Positions 7,640-14,552 of a stretch of 34,282 nt of DNA are shown piece by piece. Position 1 is the first letter of the stretch, and each line of letters opens with the position of its first letter. Made by a program: the position numbers and the translations under genes. This DNA comes from JBBREP01 sp036501845. Lineage in GTDB: Bacteria; Actinomycetota; Acidimicrobiia; IMCC26256; PALSA-610. The notes below the pieces were generated by a model. It saw nothing but the letters and a program-made list of their open reading frames with translations. It did no database searches and was not told where the DNA came from. The stretch covers positions 1 through 34,282 of the forward strand of contig DASXZO010000011.1 in the NCBI GenBank assembly GCA_036501845.1. The letters are read 5' to 3'.

Positions 7640-8020
7640 GTGGACATTGTGCGCGAAGAGTTGGCTGCGGATCCGACGATCGACATCACCACTACCGGGC
7701 GCCGGAGCGGTGAGCCTCGCCGCATCGAGATCTGGATGTTCGACCTCGACGGCCGGTTCTTCATCGCCGGTACACCCGGTCCGCGTGCGTGGCTCGCGAA
7801 CCTCATTGCGCACCCGGCGTTCACGGTGCACCTCAAGCGCAACGCGCATCGCGACCTGCCGGCACGCGCAACCGTGGTGACCGATCTGGGCATCCGTCGC
7901 CGCGTCGCCGACGAACGGCGTCGCGTCGGTGGCGAGTGGGTCGCGAATCAGAATGACGACGACTTCGTTGCGCACGCGCCGATGGTCGAGGTTACCTTCG
8001 AATCGTCCGCTTCGGGATAG
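7640..8020 (+). CDS. Nitroreductase/quinone-reductase family protein (DUF385, deazaflavin-dependent type)
   Basis: A 126-aa split beta-barrel protein. The start (DITTTGRRSGEPRRIEIW) and the following GRFFIAGTPGPRAWLANLIAHP are characteristic of the DUF385 family, which includes the F420-dependent nitroreductase Ddn of mycobacteria. Members bind F420H2 and reduce quinones or nitro compounds at the membrane or in the cytosol. Presence of an LLM-type F420 oxidoreductase 2 kb away supports F420 use by this organism. Family members are usually about 130-150 aa, so this one is short but complete. Start GTG 7640 is preceded by TAGGGT at leaderless spacing. Not in an operon with its neighbours. Confidence 0.75.
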   Translation: MDIVREELAADPTIDITTTGRRSGEPRRIEIWMFDLDGRFFIAGTPGPRAWLANLIAHPAFTVHLKRNAHRDLPARATVVTDLGIRRRVADERRRVGGEWVANQNDDDFVAHAPMVEVTFESSASG

Positions 8021-8096
8021 CCGCCGCCCCGCGACTGGTTTCGAGAAACTTCTGGGATTGCTGGGTTTTCGGGGGAGTGTTGTCCGAACCCCCTGC

Positions 8097-8102
8097 CATA
8101 GT
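8097..8102 (+). promoter_or_regulatory. Likely -10 element (leaderless) of the DUF222-HNH gene
   Basis: CATAGT ending 6 nt before the GTG at 8109. It lies in an 88-nt gap that otherwise holds nothing recognisable. Confidence 0.35.
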
Positions 8103-8108
8103 GAGGGT

Positions 8109-9340
8109 GTGAGTGGGGCGACGATCTTCGAGCAGCTCGACGGCGTGAACGATGTCCTCGCGTCGGTTACTGAAGCGTTCGATGGTGATCTGTTTACGGG
8201 GAGGCAGGCGCAGCGGATCGTGTGCGCGGCGGCGGATATCGAGCGGTTCGCGGTGGCGTTGAAGGCCTTGGCGATGCGTCGGGTGGGTCAGACCGACGCT
8301 TGGAAGCATGATGGTGCCCGCTCGCCGGAAAGCTGGTTGGCGAACACGACCGGCACGACCAAGAGCGATGCGCATGGCACGGTCGAGTTCGGCGCGCAAC
8401 TCGATGATCTGCCGCAGGTCGCGGCCGCAGTGAAGAAGGGTCAGTTGTCGCCGGGGAAGGCGAAGATGATCGCCGGCGCCGCCAGCGCCGACCCCGATTC
8501 GGAGTCTCAGCTTCTCGCGCTCGGTAAGACCGGGTCGATGACCGCGTTGAAGAGCGAGTGTGCTGCGGCGCGGCAGCGTGGTGCGGGTCCGTCGGCGATC
8601 GAGAAGATCCACGCGCGGCGGTCGTTTCGGAGCTGGACCGATCGTGACGGCGCCTACCGTTTCGAAGGGACCCTCACGCCCGACAAAGGGGCGCGATTCC
8701 AAAAGGCGCTCGACGGGTTCACGAACGAGGTGTTCCATGACGCCCGCCGGGCTGGGATCCGCGACCCGTACGACGCCTACGCCGCCGACGGCCTCGTGCG
8801 GATGGCCGACGCCGCCGTCACCAACACGACGAACAGCGGCGAGGCGGCGCCTGTGGCGAGGCGCCGGCGTTCACGCGCAGCCGGGTCCAGATCGTGCTGA
8901 TCGCCGACGCCGCGGCCTGGACCCGCGGGTACGCCGAGGCGGGTGAGACGTGTGAGATCGTCGGGATCGGCCCGGTCGACATCGCCACCGCCCGGCGCAT
9001 GGCTGGTGACGCGGTCATCGACATCGTCCTCACCCACGGTGTCGACGTACGGACACTCGCGCACGCCCAACATGACCTGACCAAGCAGCAGTATGTGGCG
9101 TTGCTGGCGCAGGGCTATGAGTGCAACGTCGACGGTTGCGGCAACACCCGCAACCTCGAAGTCGACCATCTCGGCGCCGGGTGGGCGGTCAACGGGCGGA
9201 CCAGCGTCGACGACGTCGCCCTCAAATGCGGCCACCACCACGACCTCAAAACCTACAAACACTGGACCGACGGCCCACTACTCCCCAACGGCAAACGCAC
9301 ACTCAACCCACCCGCACGACACCCACCACCCGACGGATAG
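8109..9340 (+). pseudogene. DUF222 / HNH endonuclease domain protein (13E12-type), frameshifted
   Basis: The gene is split into two frames. From GTG 8109 the DUF222 domain reads VSGATIFEQLDGVND onward in a frame that ends in a stop at 8898-8900. The next segment continues in another frame from about 8849 (ACGEAPAFTRSRVQIVLIADAAAW) to a stop at 9338-9340. It includes a zinc/HNH module (C-x4-C, then VDHLGAG and CGHHHDLK). The join lies in the GC-rich run at about 8841-8855. A single base lost there would restore one protein of about 410 aa, the usual size for this family. No slippery heptamer is visible, so programmed frameshifting is unlikely; a real mutation or a sequence error remains. These HNH proteins are probably DNA nucleases of repeat families, with poorly known roles. 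Confidence 0.85.
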
Positions 9341-9374
9341 CAGCTCGAGGCGAATCGACGCAGCGCCCCCAGCG

Positions 9375-10088
9375 TCAGCGGTCGAGGGCGAGGCAGCCGC
9401 GCACCGCGGCTTCGGCTGCGAGCTTGGCGGCGTGCGAGGTCTCGCGCCGCAGGCGATCGAGATTCTTGGCGATCTGCGGGTCGGCCTCGATGAGGCGGGC
9501 GATCTCCGCCATATTCCCCGAACCGTCCTGATTCGTGGCCGCGATGACACGCTCGTCGAGCAAGCCGTCGAAGTAGCGGTCACCGATACAGCGGTAGATC
9601 GACCATGCACACCCACGCGCCTCGCACACTTCGGCGACGGCGGCCGACTCCATGTCGACCGCGAGGAAACCGTCGGCGAAGAAGCGGCGGCTGCGCTCGG
9701 TGTTCAGCGTCGCCGCTTCCATCGTCATGAGCTTGCCGGCGAGTGGGTCGTCGATGGGCGGCTGATGGCGGAACTCGGCGCCGCTGGTGTTGTCGACGAT
9801 GATCCCGGGATTGATCAACGTGCCGACGTCGAGGCCAGGGTCGAGCCCGCCGCAGATGCCCGCGTTCATCACGTGATCGATCGGGTCGCCGCCGTGCGCC
9901 GATTCGTCGAAGAGTCGCTCGAGCGCGGCGCGCGTCAACGGCGGACCCATGCCGATGTGCACCACCTTGACGTCGGAACCGCCGACCTGGCCGCGCCATG
10001 GGTCGAGCTCGTCGGCCGTTGTCGGCTGCACACCGAACGCCTTCACGATTGCGTGCATCTCGAGCGGCATCGGCGCGAGCACGAGCAC
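9375..10088 (-). CDS. Nucleoside phosphorylase/hydrolase superfamily protein (MTA/SAH nucleosidase-like)
   Basis: A 237-aa protein of the purine nucleoside phosphorylase (PNP/UDP) superfamily. Diagnostic patches are NAGICGGLDPGLDVGTLI (about 90-108, the phosphate/ribose region) and VDMESAAVAEV (the conserved Met-Glu that binds ribose), as in MTA/SAH nucleosidases. Sequence is diverged, so the substrate may be another nucleoside. The open frame allows GTG 10088 (VLVLAPMPLEM), but no ribosome site is seen. An ATG at 10114 in another frame reads MADTPP... and has a -10-like CATGCT 7 nt upstream. Adding one C to the CCCC run (plus-strand 10101-10104) would fuse it as MADTPTGSLVLVLAPMPLEM. The true N-terminus may therefore be frameshifted. 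Divergent from the LLM gene. Confidence 0.78.
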   Translation of the reverse strand: MLVLAPMPLEMHAIVKAFGVQPTTADELDPWRGQVGGSDVKVVHIGMGPPLTRAALERLFDESAHGGDPIDHVMNAGICGGLDPGLDVGTLINPGIIVDNTSGAEFRHQPPIDDPLAGKLMTMEAATLNTERSRRFFADGFLAVDMESAAVAEVCEARGCAWSIYRCIGDRYFDGLLDERVIAATNQDGSGNMAEIARLIEADPQIAKNLDRLRRETSHAAKLAAEAAVRGCLALDR

Positions 10089-10130
10089 GAGCGAACCGGT
10101 GGGGTGTCAGCCATGAAAAACAGCATGCCG

Positions 10131-10190
10131 CACGTGCGCCGACGTGCGCCGACGTGCGCCGGCGCGCGCCGACGTGCGCCGACGCGCGCC
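10131..10190. repeat. Tandem array of six imperfect 10-bp units (consensus GACGTGCGCC)
   Basis: Six adjacent 10-mers: CACGTGCGCC, GACGTGCGCC, GACGTGCGCC, GGCGCGCGCC, GACGTGCGCC, GACGCGCGCC. They lie between the divergent nucleosidase-like gene and the LLM gene, ending 32 bp before the latter's -10 hexamer. The period of one helical turn would place any bound protein on one face of the helix. The rest of this 146-nt gap holds the LLM promoter and no gene. Confidence 0.85.
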
Positions 10191-10222
10191 GGACACCTGG
10201 CGGCGCCAGGCGGGCACGGCAC

Positions 10223-10228
10223 TAGGTT
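10223..10228 (+). promoter_or_regulatory. Likely -10 element (leaderless) of the LLM gene
   Basis: TAGGTT ending 6 nt before the ATG at 10235, with no ribosome site between them. Confidence 0.4.
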
Positions 10229-10234
10229 GCCGCG

Positions 10235-11062
10235 ATGCGCTTTGGCCTTGATGTCGCGCAGCAGCGGCTGCCTTGGGATGAGATCGTCAGCCGAGCCCAG
10301 TTCGCCGAAGAGCTTGGCTTCGACGGGGTGTGGGGCTTCGACCATTTCCAGCCGATGTACGGCGACGGACCCGGCGAGACGTTCGACGGCATGAGCACGC
10401 TCGCCGCGCTCGCGGGCGTGACCTCGCGCATCCGGCTCGGTTTGCTGGTCGCCGGTGTCACCTACCGGCACCCGTCGATCTTCGCGGCCCAGGCGCTCAC
10501 CATCGACCATGCGTCGCACGGCCGGCTCGAGTTGTCGCTCGGTGCGGCATGGTTCGACAAGGAGCATCACGAATTAGGAATTCCGTTCCCGTCGACGTCG
10601 ACGCGCTTCGACCTGCTCGAGGACGCGCTCGAGATCGTGACGCGACTGGCCACCGGCGACGTGGTGTCGTACGACGGCAAGGTCGTGTCGTTGCACGACG
10701 CGCAGCTGCGACCGCCCACCGTGCAGCAACCGCACCCGCCGATCTGGATCGGCGGCAACGGCCCGCGCCGCACGCTGCCACTCGTGGCTCGCTACGCCGA
10801 TGTGTGGCACGCGTGGGGTTCGCCGAATTCGTTGCAAGACGCGAACCACCGGATCGACGAGCTCGCCAGCGCGGCCGGACGCGACCCGTCGGCGATCATG
10901 CGTGCGAGCTCGCTGTCGCTCGACGACCTCGAGACCACACGAAAGCACGCGTCGAAGTGGCGTGACGCGGGCTGCGGTTACCTCGTGTGCGGGTGGCCCG
11001 ACGCAGGCCGCGCGCAGATCGAACGCTTCGCCAAAGACGTGATGCCCGAGTTCACCACTTGA
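10235..11062 (+). CDS. LLM class (luciferase-like) F420-dependent oxidoreductase
   Basis: A 275-aa TIM-barrel flavin/F420 oxidoreductase. The start MRFGLDVAQQRLPWDEIV and the run FAEELGFDGVWGFDH are typical of the actinobacterial LLM family, as are RIRLGLLVAGVTYRHP and the IWIGGNGPRRTLPLVARYAD segment around residues 170-190, which binds the cofactor phosphate. Such enzymes use F420 (or FMN) to oxidise or reduce alcohols, ketones and other organics; the substrate is unknown. ATG 10235 follows a -10-like TAGGTT at leaderless spacing. It is transcribed alone, divergent from the nucleosidase-like gene and convergent with the SnoaL-like gene, with a strong hairpin between the ends. Confidence 0.88.
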   Translation: MRFGLDVAQQRLPWDEIVSRAQFAEELGFDGVWGFDHFQPMYGDGPGETFDGMSTLAALAGVTSRIRLGLLVAGVTYRHPSIFAAQALTIDHASHGRLELSLGAAWFDKEHHELGIPFPSTSTRFDLLEDALEIVTRLATGDVVSYDGKVVSLHDAQLRPPTVQQPHPPIWIGGNGPRRTLPLVARYADVWHAWGSPNSLQDANHRIDELASAAGRDPSAIMRASSLSLDDLETTRKHASKWRDAGCGYLVCGWPDAGRAQIERFAKDVMPEFTT

Positions 11063-11069
11063 CCCATAG

Positions 11070-11119
11070 CGTTCTCGGTGCATACGGGCGTGATAATCCG
11101 CGTCGTACACACCGAGAAG
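11070..11119. terminator. Bidirectional hairpin between convergent genes
   Basis: TTCTCGGTG (11072-11080) pairs perfectly with CACCGAGAA (11110-11118). Inside, TACG (11083-11086) pairs with CGTA (11104-11107), then GCG (11088-11090) with CGC (11099-11101), closing on loop TGATAATC. It fills most of the 87-nt gap between the LLM gene and the SnoaL-like gene. There is no T-tract on either side, so it is a structured end-of-gene element rather than a textbook intrinsic terminator. Confidence 0.55.
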
Positions 11120-11149
11120 CGGGTTGGGGCGGCGGAATGTGGGATGTCG

Positions 11150-11563
11150 TCACTGGACGAACTCTGCGGTTCGGCTGCGGAACCGCCACGCTCCGCTCTC
11201 GTTCACGAGCACGTCGGTGTAGCGGCCCACCACTTGCACGTTCCAGCCGCTGTCGCCCTGCAGCAGGAACACGACGTCGCTGATCGCCGTGGCCTCGTGC
11301 TCGTTCCACTCGGTGACGAGCGTGTTGACCACGAGATGCCGTTGCGGGCGGCGTGGTTTCCACTTCGTGTAGGCGACACGCAGCGCCTCGTGGCCCGAGT
11401 GCGTGCCCATGCCTGGGATGTCGCACACGCCGCCGGCGCTGAACGTAGCTACCACGTCGTCGGTGCGGCCGTCGTCGAGTGCCTGGGTGTAGGTGGCGAT
11501 CGCGGCGTGCACGCCTTCCACGACGTCGGCGAACCGCAGCTCGCTGGGTGAGTCGGTGGGCAT
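11150..11563 (-). CDS. SnoaL-like / NTF2-fold protein, possible small subunit of the Rieske oxygenase
   Basis: A 137-aa protein with the cone-shaped NTF2/SnoaL fold: an N-terminal helix (VVEGVHAAIATYTQALDDGRTDDVVATF), a central GHEALRVAYTKW, and ending strands (VVGRYTDVLVNESGAWRFRSRTAEF). This fold is shared by limonene-epoxide hydrolase, ketosteroid isomerase, SnoaL cyclases and the beta subunits of ring-hydroxylating dioxygenases. The ATG overlaps the stop of the Rieske alpha gene by one base (TGATG), indicating translational coupling. By position it could be a diverged beta subunit, although it is shorter than the usual 160-190 aa. Alternatively it is an isomerase or cyclase acting on the Rieske product. 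Family sure, role not. Confidence 0.85.
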   Translation of the reverse strand: MPTDSPSELRFADVVEGVHAAIATYTQALDDGRTDDVVATFSAGGVCDIPGMGTHSGHEALRVAYTKWKPRRPQRHLVVNTLVTEWNEHEATAISDVVFLLQGDSGWNVQVVGRYTDVLVNESGAWRFRSRTAEFVQ

Positions 11564-12888
11564 CAGAACAGCTCCACGATCGGCCGGTCGAACGGATACA
11601 CGTTCACCGACTGCATTGCGCCGACGAGCTCGTCATGCGAGCGGCCGGCGAGGAAGCCGTCGATGGTTCGTTGGAAGTTGGAGATGTGCCCCTCGAGCGA
11701 TTGCGAGAGGCGCATGAACTCGAAGCCCCGCGCGTGGAGCCCCAACTGTTGGCGCGGAATGTTCGAGAAGTCCTGTGCCGGAATCGGTGGCCAGCGTGCG
11801 TCACCGCACTCCCACGCCTCGGGAGGCTCCGGCGCGGGTCGATCGGCGCCGTCGACGTCACGGGTGAGCGACCACAGCTCCATCAGCGTCTCCTCGGGAC
11901 CGAGGGGCCGGAATCGGTATGACGACGCACTGCTGTACATCGGGAGCACGAACCAGTGCGGGAAACATTGGAAGAACTCGAGGTTGTAGCCCGCTGCAGT
12001 CAGTTCGTTGAGATCGGGCATGTCGGCGCCCCGCTCGCGATACCAGCCGGTGACCGCGTCGTTGAGTGTGCGGTTCCACTCGAGCGTCGCCGCCTTCGCG
12101 TCGGCAGGTAGCGCCACATCGCGCAGCCCTTCTGCGATCCGCACCTCGTTGGGATTCACCATGCCGCCCATGCCATCGCTCATGGCGCGCAGGTACTCGA
12201 TGTCGGCTGCGATGAAGCCTTTCGGGTCGAACTGCGCGCCGTTGCGGCGGCCGTAGCGCGTCGGGATGACGAGCTGCGGATGGGTCTGCACCACGTGATA
12301 CGCCTCGACGAAGGCCTCGACCGCGAGCTTCCAGTTCACGGGCAGCCGGCACGCGTACCACCACTCCGTGCGCAACGACTCCACCTTCCACGCGTCGAGT
12401 GCGGTCGCGGCGGGCTCGAGGCAGTCGCGCAACGGCGGCGCCGCGTGATCGAGATTGATCCACGCGCACCCGCCCCATGTATCGCAGCGCACGGGCACGA
12501 GGTCGATGTCGCCGGGCTGCACGTTGTGCTCCGAGAACTCACGCCGGCGCGGCACGAACGTGTTGGCGCCGTCGGGCCCGTATGTCCAGCCGTGGAACGG
12601 GCACACGAAACCGGCGTCACACGCGCCACGATCGTCGGCGAGGCGCATGCCGCGGTGGCGACAAGAGTTCTGGAACGCGCGCACGCCCATGTCGGCGTCG
12701 CGCACCACGATCACCGATTGGTCGAGAATCTCGTAGGTGACGAAGTCGTGCGCGTGGGGAATCTCTTCGAGCCGGCACGCCATCTGCCATACGCGCGGCC
12801 ACAGCAGTTCGGCTTCGAGCTCGAAGAACTCGCGGTCGTAGTAGCGCTGCTTTGGGATCCGGTCGGGAACGTCGATCGAGTAACGCAC
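11563..12888 (-). CDS. Rieske non-haem iron oxygenase, alpha subunit
   Basis: A 441-aa aromatic ring-hydroxylating-type oxygenase large subunit, expected to use O2 and electrons from a reductase to hydroxylate a ring or demethylate a substrate. The Rieske 2Fe-2S cluster ligands are C76-x-H78 and C96-x2-H99. The mononuclear iron site shows H198 and H203 (EAYHVVQTH), with D373 as the probable third ligand (DFSNIPRQQLG). The frame extends further upstream, but that would run into the divergent gene's coding start. GTG 12888 (VRYSIDVPDR) is preferred. A -10-like TAGTCT lies at 12899-12904 on this strand. It is coupled to the SnoaL-like gene. No reductase or ferredoxin is nearby. Confidence 0.93.
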   Translation of the reverse strand: MRYSIDVPDRIPKQRYYDREFFELEAELLWPRVWQMACRLEEIPHAHDFVTYEILDQSVIVVRDADMGVRAFQNSCRHRGMRLADDRGACDAGFVCPFHGWTYGPDGANTFVPRRREFSEHNVQPGDIDLVPVRCDTWGGCAWINLDHAAPPLRDCLEPAATALDAWKVESLRTEWWYACRLPVNWKLAVEAFVEAYHVVQTHPQLVIPTRYGRRNGAQFDPKGFIAADIEYLRAMSDGMGGMVNPNEVRIAEGLRDVALPADAKAATLEWNRTLNDAVTGWYRERGADMPDLNELTAAGYNLEFFQCFPHWFVLPMYSSASSYRFRPLGPEETLMELWSLTRDVDGADRPAPEPPEAWECGDARWPPIPAQDFSNIPRQQLGLHARGFEFMRLSQSLEGHISNFQRTIDGFLAGRSHDELVGAMQSVNVYPFDRPIVELF

Positions 12889-12905
12889 AGCGAGGCGCAG
12901 ACTAG

Positions 12906-12915
12906 ACCGATCGGT
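12906..12915. promoter_or_regulatory. Palindromic operator candidate, ACCGATCGGT
   Basis: A perfect 10-bp palindrome centred between the divergent Rieske (start 12888) and monooxygenase (start 12929) genes. It sits beside TAGTCT, the likely minus-strand -10, and overlaps by one base TACAAT, the plus-strand -10. A bound protein would control both. The same ACCGNNYGGT pattern recurs at 17361-17370 and 21236-21245. Confidence 0.5.
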
Positions 12916-12920
12916 ACAAT
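12915..12920 (+). promoter_or_regulatory. Likely -10 element (leaderless) of the monooxygenase gene
   Basis: TACAAT, close to consensus TATAAT, ending 8 nt before the GTG at 12929. Confidence 0.5.
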
Positions 12921-12928
12921 CCTCGTTC

Positions 12929-14539
12929 GTGCCCGATCGCGCGCCTGCAGCCGTCGACGTGCTCGTGGTGGGTGGCGGCATCACCGGCCTCTACCAGCTG
13001 TACCGGGCGCGTGAAGCGGGCTTCACCGTGCAACTCGTCGAGGCGGGCGACGGCGTCGGCGGCACATGGTTCTGGAACCGTTACCCGGGTGCCCGCTTCG
13101 ACTCCGAGAGCTACACGTACGGCTACCTGTTCTCGCGCGAGCTCTTCGAGGAATGGGAATGGTCCGAGCACTTCGCGGGCCAGCCCGAGATCGAGCGCTA
13201 CCTGAACCACGTTGTCGATCGCTTCGACCTGCGGCGCCACATGCACTTCGGCGCCCGCGTCACGGCCGCGGTGTGGGACGACGCCACAGCTGTGTGGAAC
13301 GTCGCGCTCGACGACGGCGTGCACTACGCGGCTCGCTTCCTCGTTGCCGCAACCGGCGTGTTGTCGGTGCCGCACTATCCCGATGTTCCGGGACGCGAGC
13401 AGTTCCGCGGGGCGGCCTTCCACACTGGCCGCTGGCCCGCGACGCCCGTCGACTTCGAGGGCAAGCGCGTTGCTGTTGTGGGTACCGGGTCGAGCGGGGT
13501 GCAGGTGATCCCGGCGATCGCCGACGCGGTGAAGTCGCTCACCGTGTACCAGCGCACCGCCAACTGGTGCACGCCGCTCAACAACGCGCCGATCACCCCC
13601 GCCGAGCAGCAACGCCTACGCGCCGAGTTCGAGTCGATACGGGCCACCCTCGACGCCTCCGCGCACGGGTTCTTGCACGTCGCGCACGATCGGGAGACGT
13701 TCGACGACTCGGCCGAGGAGCGCCTGGAGTTCTACGACAAGATGTGGAGCGGGCCGGGCTTCTCGAAGCTCACGAGCAACTACACCGACTTGCTCATCGA
13801 TCCGGCCGCGAACGCCGAGTGGTGCGCGTTCGTGGCCGCGAAGATCCGCAGCATCGTCGACGACCCCGACACCGCGCGCAAGCTCATCCCCACCGGTCAT
13901 CGCTTCGGCGAACACCGGCCTCCGTTCGTCACGGGCTACTACGAGACGTACAACCGCTCCAATGTCACGCTCGTCGACCTCGCCGATACGCCCATGGTGC
14001 GGGTCACCGAGACTGGCATCGAGACCACCGACGGCGTGCGCGAGTTCGACATCGTCGTGTGGGCGACAGGTTTCGACTTCGGTACCGGTGCACTGCTCCG
14101 CATGGGCATACGCGGCCGCGCCGGCGTTGCGCTGGAGCAGCACTGGGCCGACGGGCCGACCACGTTCGCCGGTGTGCAGACCGTGGGCTTCCCGAACCTG
14201 TTCTTTCCCGGCGGCCCGCACGCGGCCGCGGGGAACAACCCCCGGTACAACGGCGACCAGGTCGACTTCGTGACCGACACGATCATCTACGCACGCGAGC
14301 ACGCGTGCGACGTCGTCGAAGTGGATCCTGCGGCCGAGGAGCGCTGGACCGCGATGGTCGATCGCTGGGCGGTGCGGCCACCGTCGTTCGGCATGAGCAG
14401 CTACTACTTCGGTGCCAACATCCCGGGGAAGCCGCGTCGCTACCTGTTGAACTCGGGTGGTCGCCCGAAGCTGTTCTCCGTCATCGCGGAGCAGGCCGCC
14501 AACGGTTACGCGGCGTTCCGGATTCCGCCGCCGTCCTGA
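12929..14539 (+). CDS. Flavin-containing Baeyer-Villiger-type monooxygenase
   Basis: A 536-aa class B flavoprotein expected to insert oxygen next to a ketone, giving an ester or lactone. The FAD motif GGGITG lies at 15-20 and GGTWFWNRYPGARFDSES at 44-61. The Baeyer-Villiger fingerprint F159-x-G-x3-H-x3-W-P170 is intact (FRGAAFHTGRWP), and the NADPH motif GTGSSG is at 185-190. A HRPPFVTGYYETYNRSNV segment carries the arginine needed for the peroxyflavin. The pattern matches type I enzymes such as phenylacetone and steroid Baeyer-Villiger monooxygenases. The GTG start follows TACAAT at leaderless spacing. It is divergent from the Rieske gene and may act on ketones produced by that oxygenase; the substrate is unknown. 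Confidence 0.93.
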   Translation: MPDRAPAAVDVLVVGGGITGLYQLYRAREAGFTVQLVEAGDGVGGTWFWNRYPGARFDSESYTYGYLFSRELFEEWEWSEHFAGQPEIERYLNHVVDRFDLRRHMHFGARVTAAVWDDATAVWNVALDDGVHYAARFLVAATGVLSVPHYPDVPGREQFRGAAFHTGRWPATPVDFEGKRVAVVGTGSSGVQVIPAIADAVKSLTVYQRTANWCTPLNNAPITPAEQQRLRAEFESIRATLDASAHGFLHVAHDRETFDDSAEERLEFYDKMWSGPGFSKLTSNYTDLLIDPAANAEWCAFVAAKIRSIVDDPDTARKLIPTGHRFGEHRPPFVTGYYETYNRSNVTLVDLADTPMVRVTETGIETTDGVREFDIVVWATGFDFGTGALLRMGIRGRAGVALEQHWADGPTTFAGVQTVGFPNLFFPGGPHAAAGNNPRYNGDQVDFVTDTIIYAREHACDVVEVDPAAEERWTAMVDRWAVRPPSFGMSSYYFGANIPGKPRRYLLNSGGRPKLFSVIAEQAANGYAAFRIPPPS

Positions 14540-14552
14540 GCGCGTGCGCTCA
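14537..14552. other. 16-bp palindrome containing both stop codons of convergent genes
   Basis: TGAGCGC-GT-GCGCTCA: the first TGA is the stop of the monooxygenase gene and the last TCA is the reverse-complement stop of the secreted-protein gene. It can fold as a 6-bp stem with a CGTG loop on either transcript. No T-tract follows, so termination is only a possibility. Confidence 0.4.

Noticed and set aside
8841..8900. Programmed ribosomal frameshift in the HNH gene
   Set aside because: No slippery heptamer or strong downstream stem is visible; a mutation or sequence error is simpler.
10131..10190. CRISPR array
   Set aside because: Units are 10 bp and contiguous with no spacers, and no cas gene is present.
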